Notes: generated by a model from the letters alone, not told the origin. A stretch of DNA of 64,000 nt from Spirosoma sp. (GCF_026391055.1 NZ_JAPLET010000009.1:124001-188000); one strand, 5' to 3'; positions 18,212-28,392 are shown, counted from the first letter of the stretch. Made by a program: numbers and translations.

Positions 18212-18251
18212 TTTGTTTTTCCGGGACTCAACGACTGAGTCGACACGCTTA

Positions 18252-21200
18252 TCAGAATCCCAGAGCCTCCACGGTCAGATCAATGGTGTTCCAGTTGCCT
18301 ACGGTTACAATAAGATCGTTGTTTGTCGGGAGCGAGATTGGGGCCATTTTGTTAACCGGCACATTGGTGGCCTTATCTACGGCAAACGCTTTCACAACCA
18401 CGTTCTTCATAACACTTCGGTTACCTAATCTGAACAGGCTTAGGTCTGGCGAGACGGTAATGTCCATTTCGGTGGCCGGGCCACCACCAACCCCGCTAAT
18501 CGCCAAAGACCGAACCTGATTATTAATCAGTTTAGAGATCGTAACGGTAAAATCCTTTTCAAGGTGAGGGGCAAAGCGAATCTGCGAGGTGTCGGCGTTG
18601 ACCATTAGTATATCCCGGTGGCCGACCTGAGTGGCTACGTTTTCCAGCTTGATGGTTGTGCCATCCGGCATAATGCTGTTGAACGTGTAGGTCCCATTGC
18701 CATTGCCAACGATGGTACGCGTCAGGTTACGCCCTACGGGTAGCAAGTAAGCTCCTTTAAGCAGATAACACGGGTGGCTATCGGGTATCTCACTAAATAT
18801 CTGATCATTAAACCGTCCCACGCGCAATCCGTTTTCGTCCAGAATCTCCAGGTCGGCCGGGCTAAGGAGAAAGTCGATGACAAAGCCGGTAAGGCCAAAT
18901 GGGCCACCAAATGGCAGGTCGTGGTCGGCAAGCAGGTAGTCGCCGTTGGTCCAGTGCCCCAGAACAATTCCCTGCGTGCTATCGAACTCAGCGGCCACAG
19001 AATCGGGGAAATAAGCATAATGCAAAACACCACCTACTTGCCGGAACTCTAACCGGCAATTGTTACTGGCTTCATGATTACAATCCCAGCAAAAGAGCTT
19101 TACGCCGTCCAGGCTCGATATGGTCGTGCTGCCATCGGGGCTTAGCTGTGGCCCCGGATGTCCGTCCGGATACACGAACCGATATGGCATGAGACAATGG
19201 GAAGAACTGAGCTTATCGATGTAGCCCGCATCCCATACTTCGCCCGACGGGATAAAAAACAGCAGGGGGGCTACGTTCCGGTCGCAGCCGGTCATAAACG
19301 TTCGTTCGATCTGGCGGGCGGTACGTTCTACCCTCGCAATGCCCTGTCTGCCCTGGTCATGGAAATGCAGGAGCGATTCGCGGCTTAGTAGTTTACCGTG
19401 TACCGCTGTCAGCATCGTTTGCACACTAGCTAACGTAAGGGTATGGGCGTCGGTTTCGCCTTTCCATAGTTTGTCGGCCACAAGGCTTGCCAGCGAGGTG
19501 CAGAAACCGGTTGCCAGACCACCATTGCCCGTCCCTCTCAGGAAGTAGTTGTAAAACCCGTAATAAGCCGCCGTCAATATAGGATGGCCGAAGATGGGGT
19601 CAAGCTGCTCATGCCAGACTTCGGCGGCACCGAATGTGTCTTCGTAAGTACCCCAGGAAGGAACTCCCGTTGTAAAATTCGAGAAAGAGAGATTATGAAC
19701 ACCAAAGGTGAACGGTATTTCCAGAATCCGTGGTTTGGCGGCCGTGCGGGAATTACTGACCAGCCCATCGGGGTTACGCACGGCTACGGTTACCGAACCG
19801 CCACTGCTGCCCATACCGCCGGTGCCAACCATGCGGAAGGTGATCTGCGTGCCTGCCGCATTGACAACACCCGGAATAGCATTACCGTCAATAAGTACCG
19901 AAGCATTGGGTAAAAAAGCTTTTCCTGTTATCGTACTATCGGTGGCCGGTGGCAGTACTGCGGGCAACACATCCAGGAGCGGTTTTATATAAATTGGGAT
20001 GCGGTTACTTTCTGTTCCATCCGCAGCCCGTCTGACAAATACTGATTTTGCACCACCCGTTATGCCGTTCGGCACCGTAACCGAGATACTCTCGTCGGCG
20101 TTCAGAGTTGGCACCAGCGTAGCAACGCCGTCAATAACAACCCGGTCGGTATCGGCAAATCGATTCCCGCGAATTAGAATGGTATTGCCCGGAAAAACAT
20201 CCTGCGGGGTAATCTCGGTGATAAAGGGGCGCGTCATGAGGTCATCCCAGGCATCCTGGGTGAACTGGAAAAAACTATTGGACGCATCCATACCGGCATT
20301 ACTGCCCTGACCACCTGCAGCACCCGGCTGACCCTGAGCCCCGGCATGACCGTCATTGGCATCTTTGCAGGTCTCTCCCACGCCACTGCGGCCTCCGCGT
20401 CCGCCAGCTCCCCCCGCGCCCGGCTGTCCACCGTTTCCGCGTTGCCCACCCTGATTTTTCCACTGAAACTGTGCGGCAGAAACTGTCGCTGCCAGTGTGC
20501 CATCCAGTACCCCAATGACGATGTTGCCACCGTTGCCGCCGTTGCCCCCCCGGCCACCGTCGCCCCCACGACCACCGTTGCCACCATCGCCCCCGTCGCC
20601 CGGGTCGGTATCGCAGTGCCAGCCAAAAAACCAGTAGCGATGCCCTACGTGCCCGTCGCCACCGTCACCTCCGCGACCTCCCAGCTGACCCCGGCCACCC
20701 TGAATACCATCCTCTCCGTTTAGGTCGATGCCGGGAACATTTGTCAGGTTTTTCACCCACATCTCCAGTGCAGGCGCGTTACGCCCGGTGGCGCCATTGA
20801 TGCCGCTTTCGCCCGACTGCCCATTGTCGCCATCGAGCCCGTCTCGTGAGTTGGGTTTTGTTTGTACGCCGTTCCAGCCACGGCCGTTTAAGTCCGGGTT
20901 ATCGAGCCGGCCCGGTGTGCTGCCGCCGGGCCGACGCCAGGTTATTTTTGCATTCGGTCCACAGATCACGTTCTCCGCAATAATGTAGAGCTTTTCCACA
21001 TCAGGGCTGATTATGAGCTGTGTATTAGTCAGGTCCAGCGTACCCGCAATGATGACGGATGTATTGATGGGCAGCGTATGCAGCATTAATGGACGGGGAG
21101 CCTGACCCAGCCCTGGCCATTGATCCGGGTTTCTGGCTTCTACGTTTTTGAGGAGCAGGTCTTTATTTACCAGCGTAAGATCTTTGCTGCCGACCCGCAC

Positions 21201-22313
21201 AACATCGCCCAGGTTCAGGCTGGGGCGTAAGGCTTCCACTGTCGAATTTCGGGCAATGCTTTCCCTGGATGGACGAAAGACCGGAGGGGTATCGAAACGG
21301 GCTACATCGACTCGATTCAGAACGGTTGCTCCAACAGCTACAGGGACCCGAATACCAGTCGGGTTGGTTACCACTTCCGTTTTTGCGGCTTTCAACACCG
21401 TTGCGCTGTTGCGGTTGGTCATGAACTTGGCCAACTGTCCTTTTTTATCCGTAACCGATAGGCCTTTAAACTGGGTAGCCAGTTCACTCCAGTTTATTTT
21501 TATCGTATCGTTCTTTTTAGCGGCCACCAGCACCTTACCCCGTGCGATGGTAGTAGGCATAGTAATTTTCAATGTGTCGAGATCGCTGATTTTTTCAACC
21601 CCGGCTGCATTCATGATTTCTTTAATGGGCTGAAGTCGGGCGTGGCTTGCATCCAGGCTCGGATTTACCGTAACGGAGCGGCCAATCTTTGCCTTAAGCG
21701 CCTGTTCCAGAGCGCGGGCATCAACTACGCGTTTAGTCCAGTCGACTCCCGTAAAGGCACCGTTTCGGATGCCTATATTGCCAATATTTCCTTTGAACTG
21801 AAAGCCGCTACCATCAACCCAGGTACCTACTTTAAAACCCTGCTGACCAACGGCTGCCATCGTTCCCGGAACCAGGGCCGTACCCACGCTTACCCCATCG
21901 ACGTCGAGGTTCATTGCACCGGAGATATCTCTTGAAAAACGAACTGCCTGATCTTTTCCCGGACTCAGTGGCGCGTTGCTTTTTACCATCTGCCACCCTT
22001 TCCCCTGTATATTCACACTGCCAACCAGAAACCCTTTATCATCCAGAAAGAAAGCGGCTGGTACCGCTTGTCCTTCCATTATGTTCTGTCGGCTACCCAC
22101 CACAACGGTTGGGTTTATGGTGGCTTCGAGGGTGAATGCCCCTGCTTTTTCCAGTTCGGGCATAGGCCCCAGGTCGATCGAGCCTTTGTTGAATTGAAAC
22201 TGGTTTTCGATTTTGGTAATTCGTGTATCGCCATTCAGTTGAAGGGATGTTCCTTTCAGAGAACCATCAAAGGCTGAATTGTTTTCCGTGCGGGCATACA
22301 GGAGCGTTTTCAT
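18252..22313 (-). CDS. large mosaic protein: LamG-like, collagen-like, IPT and putative papain-like parts
   Basis: A 1,353-residue protein. Residues ~40-190 look like a concanavalin/LamG fold (GAFTLEATINP, then a repeated FxVG pattern). Residues ~480-675 are glycine-rich with Gly-X-Y and GGxGG runs. Residues ~696-860 resemble two IPT/TIG beta-sandwiches (ITEITPQDVFPGNTILIRG). The C-terminal third has a possible cysteine-peptidase signature: C938 in GFCTSLASLVADKLW, H1039 in SSHCLMPYRFVYPDG, and D1077 in FCWDCNHE. No signal peptide, lipobox or T9SS tail is visible, which is odd for such extracellular-type modules. It is the last gene of the minus-strand run after GH28, 196 bases behind it. I know no matching family; domain calls are by eye. 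Confidence 0.7.
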   Translation of the reverse strand: MKTLLYARTENNSAFDGSLKGTSLQLNGDTRITKIENQFQFNKGSIDLGPMPELEKAGAFTLEATINPTVVVGSRQNIMEGQAVPAAFFLDDKGFLVGSVNIQGKGWQMVKSNAPLSPGKDQAVRFSRDISGAMNLDVDGVSVGTALVPGTMAAVGQQGFKVGTWVDGSGFQFKGNIGNIGIRNGAFTGVDWTKRVVDARALEQALKAKIGRSVTVNPSLDASHARLQPIKEIMNAAGVEKISDLDTLKITMPTTIARGKVLVAAKKNDTIKINWSELATQFKGLSVTDKKGQLAKFMTNRNSATVLKAAKTEVVTNPTGIRVPVAVGATVLNRVDVARFDTPPVFRPSRESIARNSTVEALRPSLNLGDVVRVGSKDLTLVNKDLLLKNVEARNPDQWPGLGQAPRPLMLHTLPINTSVIIAGTLDLTNTQLIISPDVEKLYIIAENVICGPNAKITWRRPGGSTPGRLDNPDLNGRGWNGVQTKPNSRDGLDGDNGQSGESGINGATGRNAPALEMWVKNLTNVPGIDLNGEDGIQGGRGQLGGRGGDGGDGHVGHRYWFFGWHCDTDPGDGGDGGNGGRGGDGGRGGNGGNGGNIVIGVLDGTLAATVSAAQFQWKNQGGQRGNGGQPGAGGAGGRGGRSGVGETCKDANDGHAGAQGQPGAAGGQGSNAGMDASNSFFQFTQDAWDDLMTRPFITEITPQDVFPGNTILIRGNRFADTDRVVIDGVATLVPTLNADESISVTVPNGITGGAKSVFVRRAADGTESNRIPIYIKPLLDVLPAVLPPATDSTITGKAFLPNASVLIDGNAIPGVVNAAGTQITFRMVGTGGMGSSGGSVTVAVRNPDGLVSNSRTAAKPRILEIPFTFGVHNLSFSNFTTGVPSWGTYEDTFGAAEVWHEQLDPIFGHPILTAAYYGFYNYFLRGTGNGGLATGFCTSLASLVADKLWKGETDAHTLTLASVQTMLTAVHGKLLSRESLLHFHDQGRQGIARVERTARQIERTFMTGCDRNVAPLLFFIPSGEVWDAGYIDKLSSSHCLMPYRFVYPDGHPGPQLSPDGSTTISSLDGVKLFCWDCNHEASNNCRLEFRQVGGVLHYAYFPDSVAAEFDSTQGIVLGHWTNGDYLLADHDLPFGGPFGLTGFVIDFLLSPADLEILDENGLRVGRFNDQIFSEIPDSHPCYLLKGAYLLPVGRNLTRTIVGNGNGTYTFNSIMPDGTTIKLENVATQVGHRDILMVNADTSQIRFAPHLEKDFTVTISKLINNQVRSLAISGVGGGPATEMDITVSPDLSLFRLGNRSVMKNVVVKAFAVDKATNVPVNKMAPISLPTNNDLIVTVGNWNTIDLTVEALGF

Positions 22314-22509
22314 GTGATTTAGATAGCGAAAGAGCGTGATAGAATCAACTGACCCACCGGGGTTTCCTGTGGGTTCAGGATTAGTCGCGATTCTTCAGCC
22401 GGGAACAAACACATCTTTTCTCAGAAACGGGCCGTCTGCAAAATATGGTTGGCCTGTGCAACGATTAAAACCTGCCTTTTACCCTCTCCAGTCACGTCTT
22501 ACCCATTAA

Positions 22510-23838
22510 TTACTCGATAAGTTTATGATTGACTGCCACGTTTTTGAGCGTGAATCCATTGACTACGGTTTTATCGATGGCCGCGTTTTTACTGTCGACC
22601 ACCAGGTTTTCGAAGGTAAAATTAGAGAGTTTATTATGCTCCGAAGGAGCAACATCGAAGAAGGTGTCGCAGGTGAGTTCAATGTTTTTCAGGCTTACGT
22701 GGTCTGAATAGGACAGCGGTATGTCCGGGCGCCCCTGTAGATCAAAGAACTGCGTCCAGGGCTTCACATACAGCAAGCTATGGGCCTGACCTTTTATGTT
22801 TTCGACCCGGATGTATTCATATAGTTGCGGTGTATCGGGTCTCATTTTAAGCCACAAGACCCGGTCGGCCTCGCTCACATGACAGTTCCGCATGATGATG
22901 TTCCGGTTATGAATTGCTTCACTGCCGCAGGTAAGCGCCGAATGGCAAAAGCCAAACTCACAGTCTTCAATGATAATATTGGTGTTGGCTCCGTTGCCGG
23001 GTTGCCGGTCGGCCCAAGGGCCTTTGCCGCCTTTAAGGGCAATAGCGTCGTCATTGACCGACAGGTAGCATCCTTTGATGAGCACGTTTGTACAGGCATC
23101 GATATCGATAGCGTCGGTACTTGGTGCTTTTACGGGTTTGTACGGCGAATAAATATGCGTGTCGAGCACTTTTACGTTTGTACACTGATAGAAGTGGCTT
23201 GTCCAGAAACCCGCATTATGAAGCTTTACATCCTGCACCTGTACGTTGTTGCATTTCCAGATAAACACCAGCCGGGGACGTGAAACCTCCAGATTTGTAC
23301 AGTTCGGATTTTCTTTCCGTCGGGCCCAAAATGCTTCCCAGAAGCGTAACTCGTTGCCATCAATCGTTCCCTTTCCCGAAATAGTAAAGCCATCTACCTG
23401 ATAGGCATTGACGAGTGCAGCAAAGTAATCCAGGTTCTGGCCCTCCATCCGCGAGGGTAGCTTTGGGTAGTCAGCAATGTCGTTCGATCCTTTAAGAACA
23501 GCCCCTTCTGCAAGGTGCAAATGGGTTTTAGGCTTGAAGAACAAAGCCCCGCTCATAAACGTACCCTCCGGAATGACAACTACGCCCCCACCCTTGCGGG
23601 TTGCCAGGTCGATCACCTTCTGAATGGCTTCCGTCTGTACACGCGTGCTGTCTGAGCCTACCCCATAGTCCGTAATTACGTACCGCTTGCCAAGTTGATC
23701 AGGGCTTACTTTCCGGACTGTTGTAAACCAATTACTGATCGGACTTCCATCCGGAAATGAGGCTTTCTCCACCTTCTGTGCCCAAATGGGTATACTCATC
23801 ATTACCGCACACAGCAGTGCAACTAATCTTGTCTTCAT
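22510..23838 (-). CDS. glycoside hydrolase family 28 (polygalacturonase-like)
   Basis: A 442-residue secreted enzyme. A signal peptide MKTRLVALLCAVMMSIPIWA (cleavage before Q21) precedes a right-handed parallel beta-helix. Expected GH28 acids are present as PSTDAIDID (D242) and VNDDAIALKGG (D263, D264), with the histidine in GFCHSALTCGSE (H299) and the K331/R333 pair in WLKMRPD. The family hydrolyses alpha-linkages of galacturonic acid in pectins or related uronate glycans. I chose ATG at 23838 because the 37-residue longer form hides the signal peptide. It lies downstream of three sulfatases, suggesting a sulfated, uronate-containing substrate. Confidence 0.88.
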   Translation of the reverse strand: MKTRLVALLCAVMMSIPIWAQKVEKASFPDGSPISNWFTTVRKVSPDQLGKRYVITDYGVGSDSTRVQTEAIQKVIDLATRKGGGVVVIPEGTFMSGALFFKPKTHLHLAEGAVLKGSNDIADYPKLPSRMEGQNLDYFAALVNAYQVDGFTISGKGTIDGNELRFWEAFWARRKENPNCTNLEVSRPRLVFIWKCNNVQVQDVKLHNAGFWTSHFYQCTNVKVLDTHIYSPYKPVKAPSTDAIDIDACTNVLIKGCYLSVNDDAIALKGGKGPWADRQPGNGANTNIIIEDCEFGFCHSALTCGSEAIHNRNIIMRNCHVSEADRVLWLKMRPDTPQLYEYIRVENIKGQAHSLLYVKPWTQFFDLQGRPDIPLSYSDHVSLKNIELTCDTFFDVAPSEHNKLSNFTFENLVVDSKNAAIDKTVVNGFTLKNVAVNHKLIE

Positions 23839-23899
23839 ACTAAACCAGGTCTTACCCACCGAACTTGTGCTTAAAGAGACAATATACCGCCTACAATGA

Positions 23900-23950
23900 C
23901 TTGTCTCTCCTGCCCTTTCCTGTACAGTCAGGAAAGACAGGAGAGACAAG
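23900..23950. repeat. imperfect inverted repeat between sulfatase and GH28 genes
   Basis: CTTGTCTCTCCTG at the start of a 23-base arm (23900-23922) is matched inversely by a 22-base arm (23929-23950), with only a short central mismatch and a 6-base loop. It lies in the 173-base gap inside the minus-strand gene run. No T-tract follows on the minus strand, so it may be a partial attenuator or mRNA-stabilising structure. Confidence 0.6.
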
Positions 23951-24011
23951 GTAGTTTAATCAGAATACATTTGCCAACGTCGGGTTAGCCCCGAATTGGC
24001 AGGCGAGGTCG

Positions 24012-25694
24012 TTACTGCGGATTTGCAGCCATCAGCTTGAGCGCTTCCTCATCTTTGTACTTAATGATTTGGTCCTTCAACTGCTTTTTCAGCAGAGCCG
24101 TTACTTTTTCGTAGCCTTTCTGGCCATACACATTGTTAAGATTCTGAGGGTCTTTCTGGATGTCGTACAGTTCCCAAAAATCGTCCGGGCCGTAAAAACG
24201 GGCCAGCGTATACTGAGCCGTACGCAACCCAAAATGGGGCGATACATGGTGCGGCTGGGGATATTCGTAATAATGGTAATAAGCCTGATTTCGCCAGTCA
24301 TTTTTGCCGCCGGTCAGCAGCGGCAAAAACGATTCACCCTGCACATAGTCTGGAACACGGGTACCCGTCAGGCTCAATAAGGTGGGAGCCCAATCGACAT
24401 TCGATACGACCTGCTTCACCTGACTACCCGGTTTGATAACGCCCGGATACCGGATTACAAACGGCGTTTTCAGCGACTCTTCATAAATCCACCGCTTATC
24501 GAACCAACCGTGTTCGCCCAGGTAAAAGCCCTGATCGGAGGTGTATACGACTACGGTATTTTTAGCCAGTCCGCTTTTATCCAGGTAATCGAGCAGCTTG
24601 CCGATGTTGCGGTCCAGCGAGTTGGCGGTGGACAGATAATCTTTCAGATAGCGCTGGTATTTCCACTCCGCCAAGGCTTTACCCGTCAGTTTTTTATCGG
24701 CAAACTCCTTACTAATTTTGCCATAATAGCTGGAAAAGGCTTTTTTCTGTTCGGGATTCAGACGTCGGTACGAACCCTCCCGAACGTAGATATCCAGCTG
24801 CTTTTCTTGGGCCGGGGTTGGTTGATTAGACCCGTAAAACGCCTTCCGAAAGTCGGCCTTTTCCTGCTCCATCGTGGCTTCATCAACCTCATACTTGACA
24901 TCGACTTTTAGATCTGTTCTCAGATTCATCGATTTGTCGATGCTCATTTCCTGCTTTTGAGCCGCTAACCGGCCCTCATAGTTGTCATAAAACGTAGGCG
25001 GTATAGGAAACGTGACGTTGTCATAAGCGCCTAAATCCTCCACAGCGGGCATCCACTCGCGGTGAGTCGCTTTGTGGCCAACCACCAAAAAGAAAGGTTT
25101 CGCCGTATCGCGGTGAGCGAGCCAGTCGGTGGAGAGGCTCGTCACGACATCGGTCACATAGCCCATATGGCGGGTCGTTTTGTTATTGGAGTCGACAAAA
25201 TCAGAATTGTAATAATTGCCATGACCCGGCAGAATATTCAGGTAATCGAATCCGTGGGGCAGGCTCCCCAGGTGCATTTTGCCAATCCAGGCAGTTTGGT
25301 AACCGTTCTTCTGCAACTCCTCGGTGAAAACCGGCTGGCTGATATCAAATACCTTTTCATTGAATTTGTATCCGTTCCGGTGCGAGAACTGACCCGTTAG
25401 CAAGGTAGCGCGACTGGGGCCGCAGATTGAGTTGGCAACAACATTGTTGTAGAGAATGGCTCCTTCTCGGGCAATTCGATCGATGTTGGGCGTTTTGGCC
25501 AGTTTGCTGCCATACGCACTGATGGCCTGCGCGGTATGATCGTCAGAGATGATGAAAATAACATTGGGTCGTACCGCAGCCGGACGATCGGGTTGGGGCT
25601 CCTCCAGCGGAACAGGGGTGTAGCCGGGGATAGCCAGCAGCAGAGCCACAGCAGTTGCGCCCAGCAACGAGCGAAAGACGGTCTGTTTAGTCAT
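24012..25694 (-). CDS. sulfatase (cysteine type), third of the locus
   Basis: A 560-residue secreted arylsulfatase-fold enzyme. An N-terminal hydrophobic segment acts as signal peptide. Metal-binding D51-D52 (ISDDHTAQ), the modification motif CGPSRATLLTG with C91, KMHLG, and the late SDQGFYLGEHGWFDKR segment are all present. C91 must be converted to formylglycine for activity. Its sequence resembles S1 subfamilies that act on sulfated sugars such as hexosamine sulfates, but subfamily is uncertain. It lies 90 bases after the FGE gene, in the same direction, with GH28 behind. Confidence 0.92.
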   Translation of the reverse strand: MTKQTVFRSLLGATAVALLLAIPGYTPVPLEEPQPDRPAAVRPNVIFIISDDHTAQAISAYGSKLAKTPNIDRIAREGAILYNNVVANSICGPSRATLLTGQFSHRNGYKFNEKVFDISQPVFTEELQKNGYQTAWIGKMHLGSLPHGFDYLNILPGHGNYYNSDFVDSNNKTTRHMGYVTDVVTSLSTDWLAHRDTAKPFFLVVGHKATHREWMPAVEDLGAYDNVTFPIPPTFYDNYEGRLAAQKQEMSIDKSMNLRTDLKVDVKYEVDEATMEQEKADFRKAFYGSNQPTPAQEKQLDIYVREGSYRRLNPEQKKAFSSYYGKISKEFADKKLTGKALAEWKYQRYLKDYLSTANSLDRNIGKLLDYLDKSGLAKNTVVVYTSDQGFYLGEHGWFDKRWIYEESLKTPFVIRYPGVIKPGSQVKQVVSNVDWAPTLLSLTGTRVPDYVQGESFLPLLTGGKNDWRNQAYYHYYEYPQPHHVSPHFGLRTAQYTLARFYGPDDFWELYDIQKDPQNLNNVYGQKGYEKVTALLKKQLKDQIIKYKDEEALKLMAANPQ

Positions 25695-25784
25695 TGATTA
25701 GCAGGTTAAATAGAGCGTAATACCAGCGACCGAAGCCGGGCAATTCGTCTTTGGTGAAAGAGTATGATACAGTAAAGGCAAAAA

Positions 25785-26876
25785 TCAGCTTGATTTTACG
25801 CAGCGAAACCCAAGGTTATTACTACCACTCGTTATTTCGCCCTTGCCGCGGCTACCGGATTTATAGCGAACACAGTATTGATCGCTGCACAAAAAGGAAC
25901 CGCCCCGCTGAACCCGTTTTACGGCATTCGGCTCGTCGGGGTCATAGCTGTCCGACGGGCCTTTGGGGTTCAGGGCAGGCGACTTCGTGTAGTAATCGGG
26001 CCGGTAAAAATCCTGGCACCATTCCCACACGTTGCCGTCCATGTCGTACAGCCCATATGGATTCGGTGGAAACGTTTTAACCGGGGCCGCTTCGGCAAAT
26101 CCATCTTCCAGCGCATTTTGCCGGGGAAAGTCGCCCTGATAGATATTGGCCATCCATTTGCCCGCCGGTTTCAACTCATTCCCCCAGTAATAGGTATGTG
26201 CGTCTTTGCCGCCCCGAGCAGCCAATTCCCACTCAGCTTCGGTGGGTAAGCGTTTGCCGGCCCATTTAGCATAGGCGGCAGCATCATCGTAGCTAACATG
26301 CACAACCGGTTCATTCTCATGACCTCTGATGGTGCTCTTCGGCCCTTTGGGGTGCTGCCAGCTGGCCCCGCTTACATACTGCCACCACTGTAGAGGATTG
26401 GTCAGCGAAATCTGCTGAACCGGTGGCGTAAATACCGCTGAGCCGGGAACCAACTGGGCTGCGGGTACACCCGGATAATCCTGTGGATTGAGTGGGCGCT
26501 CGGCCACAGTAACATAGCCCGTCTGTCTGACAAACCGGGCGAACTGCGCGTTGGTCACCTCATGCTCATCCATCCAGAAGCCATTCACCGTTACGCTATG
26601 AACAGGTCGGGCATCCGGAAACTCGTCGGCACCCATCTGAAATGTGTTGCCGGGTATCCAGACCATGTCGTGTGTGTCGCTGTTTCGGGTTGGTACAACG
26701 GATGTCGCCTGACGAATTGCCGTCGAGCGGGATGGTATTCCGCTGGCCGCACAATGGGCCATACTATCGCTTGAAGCCACAGATGCCCGTTCTGAGGTCG
26801 TAGTCGGCTGGCATCCCCAAAGTGTAATACTAAGGGTGCAGCCGATCCAGCCAATAAAACGGTATAAATAAGTCAT
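25785..26876 (-). CDS. formylglycine-generating enzyme-type lipoprotein
   Basis: A 363-residue protein of the SUMF1/FGE fold: WIPGNTFQMGADEFPDARPVH opens the domain, DGNVWEWCQDFY lies near residue 280, and GGSFLCSDQYCVRY near the C-terminus has C330 and C335, spaced as the copper-binding catalytic pair of true FGEs. Non-catalytic relatives such as GldK/GldJ lack this pair. It should oxidise the sulfatase cysteine to formylglycine. The N-terminus MTYLYRFIGWIGCTLSITLWGC ends in a plausible lipobox (LWGC), suggesting membrane anchoring outside the cytoplasm. It sits between two sulfatases, so neighbour activation is very likely. Confidence 0.9.
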   Translation of the reverse strand: MTYLYRFIGWIGCTLSITLWGCQPTTTSERASVASSDSMAHCAASGIPSRSTAIRQATSVVPTRNSDTHDMVWIPGNTFQMGADEFPDARPVHSVTVNGFWMDEHEVTNAQFARFVRQTGYVTVAERPLNPQDYPGVPAAQLVPGSAVFTPPVQQISLTNPLQWWQYVSGASWQHPKGPKSTIRGHENEPVVHVSYDDAAAYAKWAGKRLPTEAEWELAARGGKDAHTYYWGNELKPAGKWMANIYQGDFPRQNALEDGFAEAAPVKTFPPNPYGLYDMDGNVWEWCQDFYRPDYYTKSPALNPKGPSDSYDPDEPNAVKRVQRGGSFLCSDQYCVRYKSGSRGKGEITSGSNNLGFRCVKSS

Positions 26877-26931
26877 TGAATTGTGTCGTTGTAACGCTGA
26901 GCGGACTGATTAACTAAAAATGGATCTGGAT

Positions 26932-28392
26932 TTATTTTTCGTCACTTCGTCCGGCCAACCGGGTTTGTTTACCACTTCGATGCTGCAAGTCGTCGCCCAG
27001 TTCCTCCCGACTTTGTTCGGCTATTTTTTCCAGTCGCTCAACGATGCCGGGGTGTTGCTCACGAACATCGTAGCGTTCGCCGGGGTCGCGCCGAAGGTCG
27101 TAGAGTGCCATCGGGAAAGCGTGGTTTTCGTCGGTCTTGCCGGGTAAACCACCGGTACCGGGCAAAAATCCTTCGTAAGTTCGACCGGGATGGGCAAAAA
27201 CCAGTTTCCAATCACCTTGCCGGACAGCTTCCAGGCTATTCTTCTGATAATAATAGACGAAATGGTCACGGGCTGTGGCACTATCGTTGCCTTTCATGAG
27301 GGCAAGGCCATCAACCCCGTCGATCTGCCTTTTGGGCAAACGGGCACCACATACCGCAGCGATGGTAGGCAGCAGATCCAGGTTGGTCAGGAGCTTGTTG
27401 CTTACCCGTCCGGCAGGTACTTGATTGGGCCAGCGAACCAGAAACGGAACCCGGTTCCCCCCTTCGAACGACGTAGCTTTCCCTTCACGCAGCCCACCCG
27501 CCGAACCGGCATGATCGCCAAAGTTGGCCCAGGGGCCATTGTCGCTGGTGAAAATGACCAGCGTGTTTTTGTCCAGTCCGTTTCGTTTCAGAGCGTCCAT
27601 AACCTGCCCCACACTCCAGTCGATTTCCTGCATCATATCGGCGTAGAGCCCTTTGCCGGTTTTTCCACGGAAGCGTTCCGATGCGCCAATAGGTACGTGG
27701 GGCATTGGATGCGGGATGTACAGAAAGAAAGGCGATTTGCGGTGCCTGTCGATGAACGAAACCGCCCGTTCGGTCAGGCGTCGGGTTAGCTGATCCTGAT
27801 CGGCCTGAGTGCGAATCTCATCCACTTTCTGGTTACCCTCCATCAATGGCAGAATGGGGTGCCTTGCCTTGTTACCCGATGTAGCGGGGGTGCCGTCATA
27901 ATTGATCGGCCACATATCGTTGGAATAAGGTATCCCAAAATAGGTATCGAAACCCTGCTGCAACGGCAAAAAGGCCTGTCTACTACCCAGGTGCCATTTA
28001 CCGAAAATACCCGTGGCATATCCTTTTTCTTTCAGGAGTTCGGCAATGGTTTCCTCTTGAGGATTGAGTCCTTCTGTGGCAAACGACATAAGCGCCCCGG
28101 ACATACTCAGCCGGTTGGGGTAGCAGCCTGTCAGCAACGCCACCCGCGAGGCCGTACAGATGGGTTGAGCCGCCAGAAAGTTCGTAAACCGCGTTCCTTC
28201 CATAGCCAGCCGATCAATAATGGGCGTTGAATAGGTCGATGCGCCATAGCACGACAAGTCGCCGTAACCCATATCGTCCATGAGAATCAGCACCACATTG
28301 GGCGGCTGTTTTTTTTGGGTTGGACTGAGCAGCAAAGCAGCCAGAAAGCAGAGTAGACCAAGCGATTTTCGATACATCCGTTGTGGGTTCAT
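26932..28392 (-). CDS. sulfatase (cysteine type), second of the locus
   Basis: A 486-residue arylsulfatase-A-like enzyme. The hydrophobic N-terminus is followed by metal site D39-D40 (LMDDMGYGDLS), modification motif CTASRVALLTG with C79, GKWHLG, and the TSDNGPWANFGDHAGSAGG segment. CTASR is an accepted variant of the C-x-P/A-S-R motif. The overall pattern is like arylsulfatases and galactosamine/galactose sulfatases; the substrate is not certain. It follows the first sulfatase with only 5 bases between and precedes the FGE gene, so these are one transcript. Confidence 0.92.
   Translation of the reverse strand: MNPQRMYRKSLGLLCFLAALLLSPTQKKQPPNVVLILMDDMGYGDLSCYGASTYSTPIIDRLAMEGTRFTNFLAAQPICTASRVALLTGCYPNRLSMSGALMSFATEGLNPQEETIAELLKEKGYATGIFGKWHLGSRQAFLPLQQGFDTYFGIPYSNDMWPINYDGTPATSGNKARHPILPLMEGNQKVDEIRTQADQDQLTRRLTERAVSFIDRHRKSPFFLYIPHPMPHVPIGASERFRGKTGKGLYADMMQEIDWSVGQVMDALKRNGLDKNTLVIFTSDNGPWANFGDHAGSAGGLREGKATSFEGGNRVPFLVRWPNQVPAGRVSNKLLTNLDLLPTIAAVCGARLPKRQIDGVDGLALMKGNDSATARDHFVYYYQKNSLEAVRQGDWKLVFAHPGRTYEGFLPGTGGLPGKTDENHAFPMALYDLRRDPGERYDVREQHPGIVERLEKIAEQSREELGDDLQHRSGKQTRLAGRSDEK

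Noticed and set aside
18252..18500. Possible T9SS sorting tail at the C-terminus of the 1,353-residue protein
   Set aside because: The end (TVGNWNTIDLTVEALGF) lacks the usual PNP, GxY and terminal basic strand pattern seen in the two true T9SS proteins of this window.
20230..20850. Strong base skew and GGN repetition suggesting a foreign or low-complexity insert
   Set aside because: It is explained by the Gly-X-Y coding of the collagen-like part of the large protein, in frame with both flanks.
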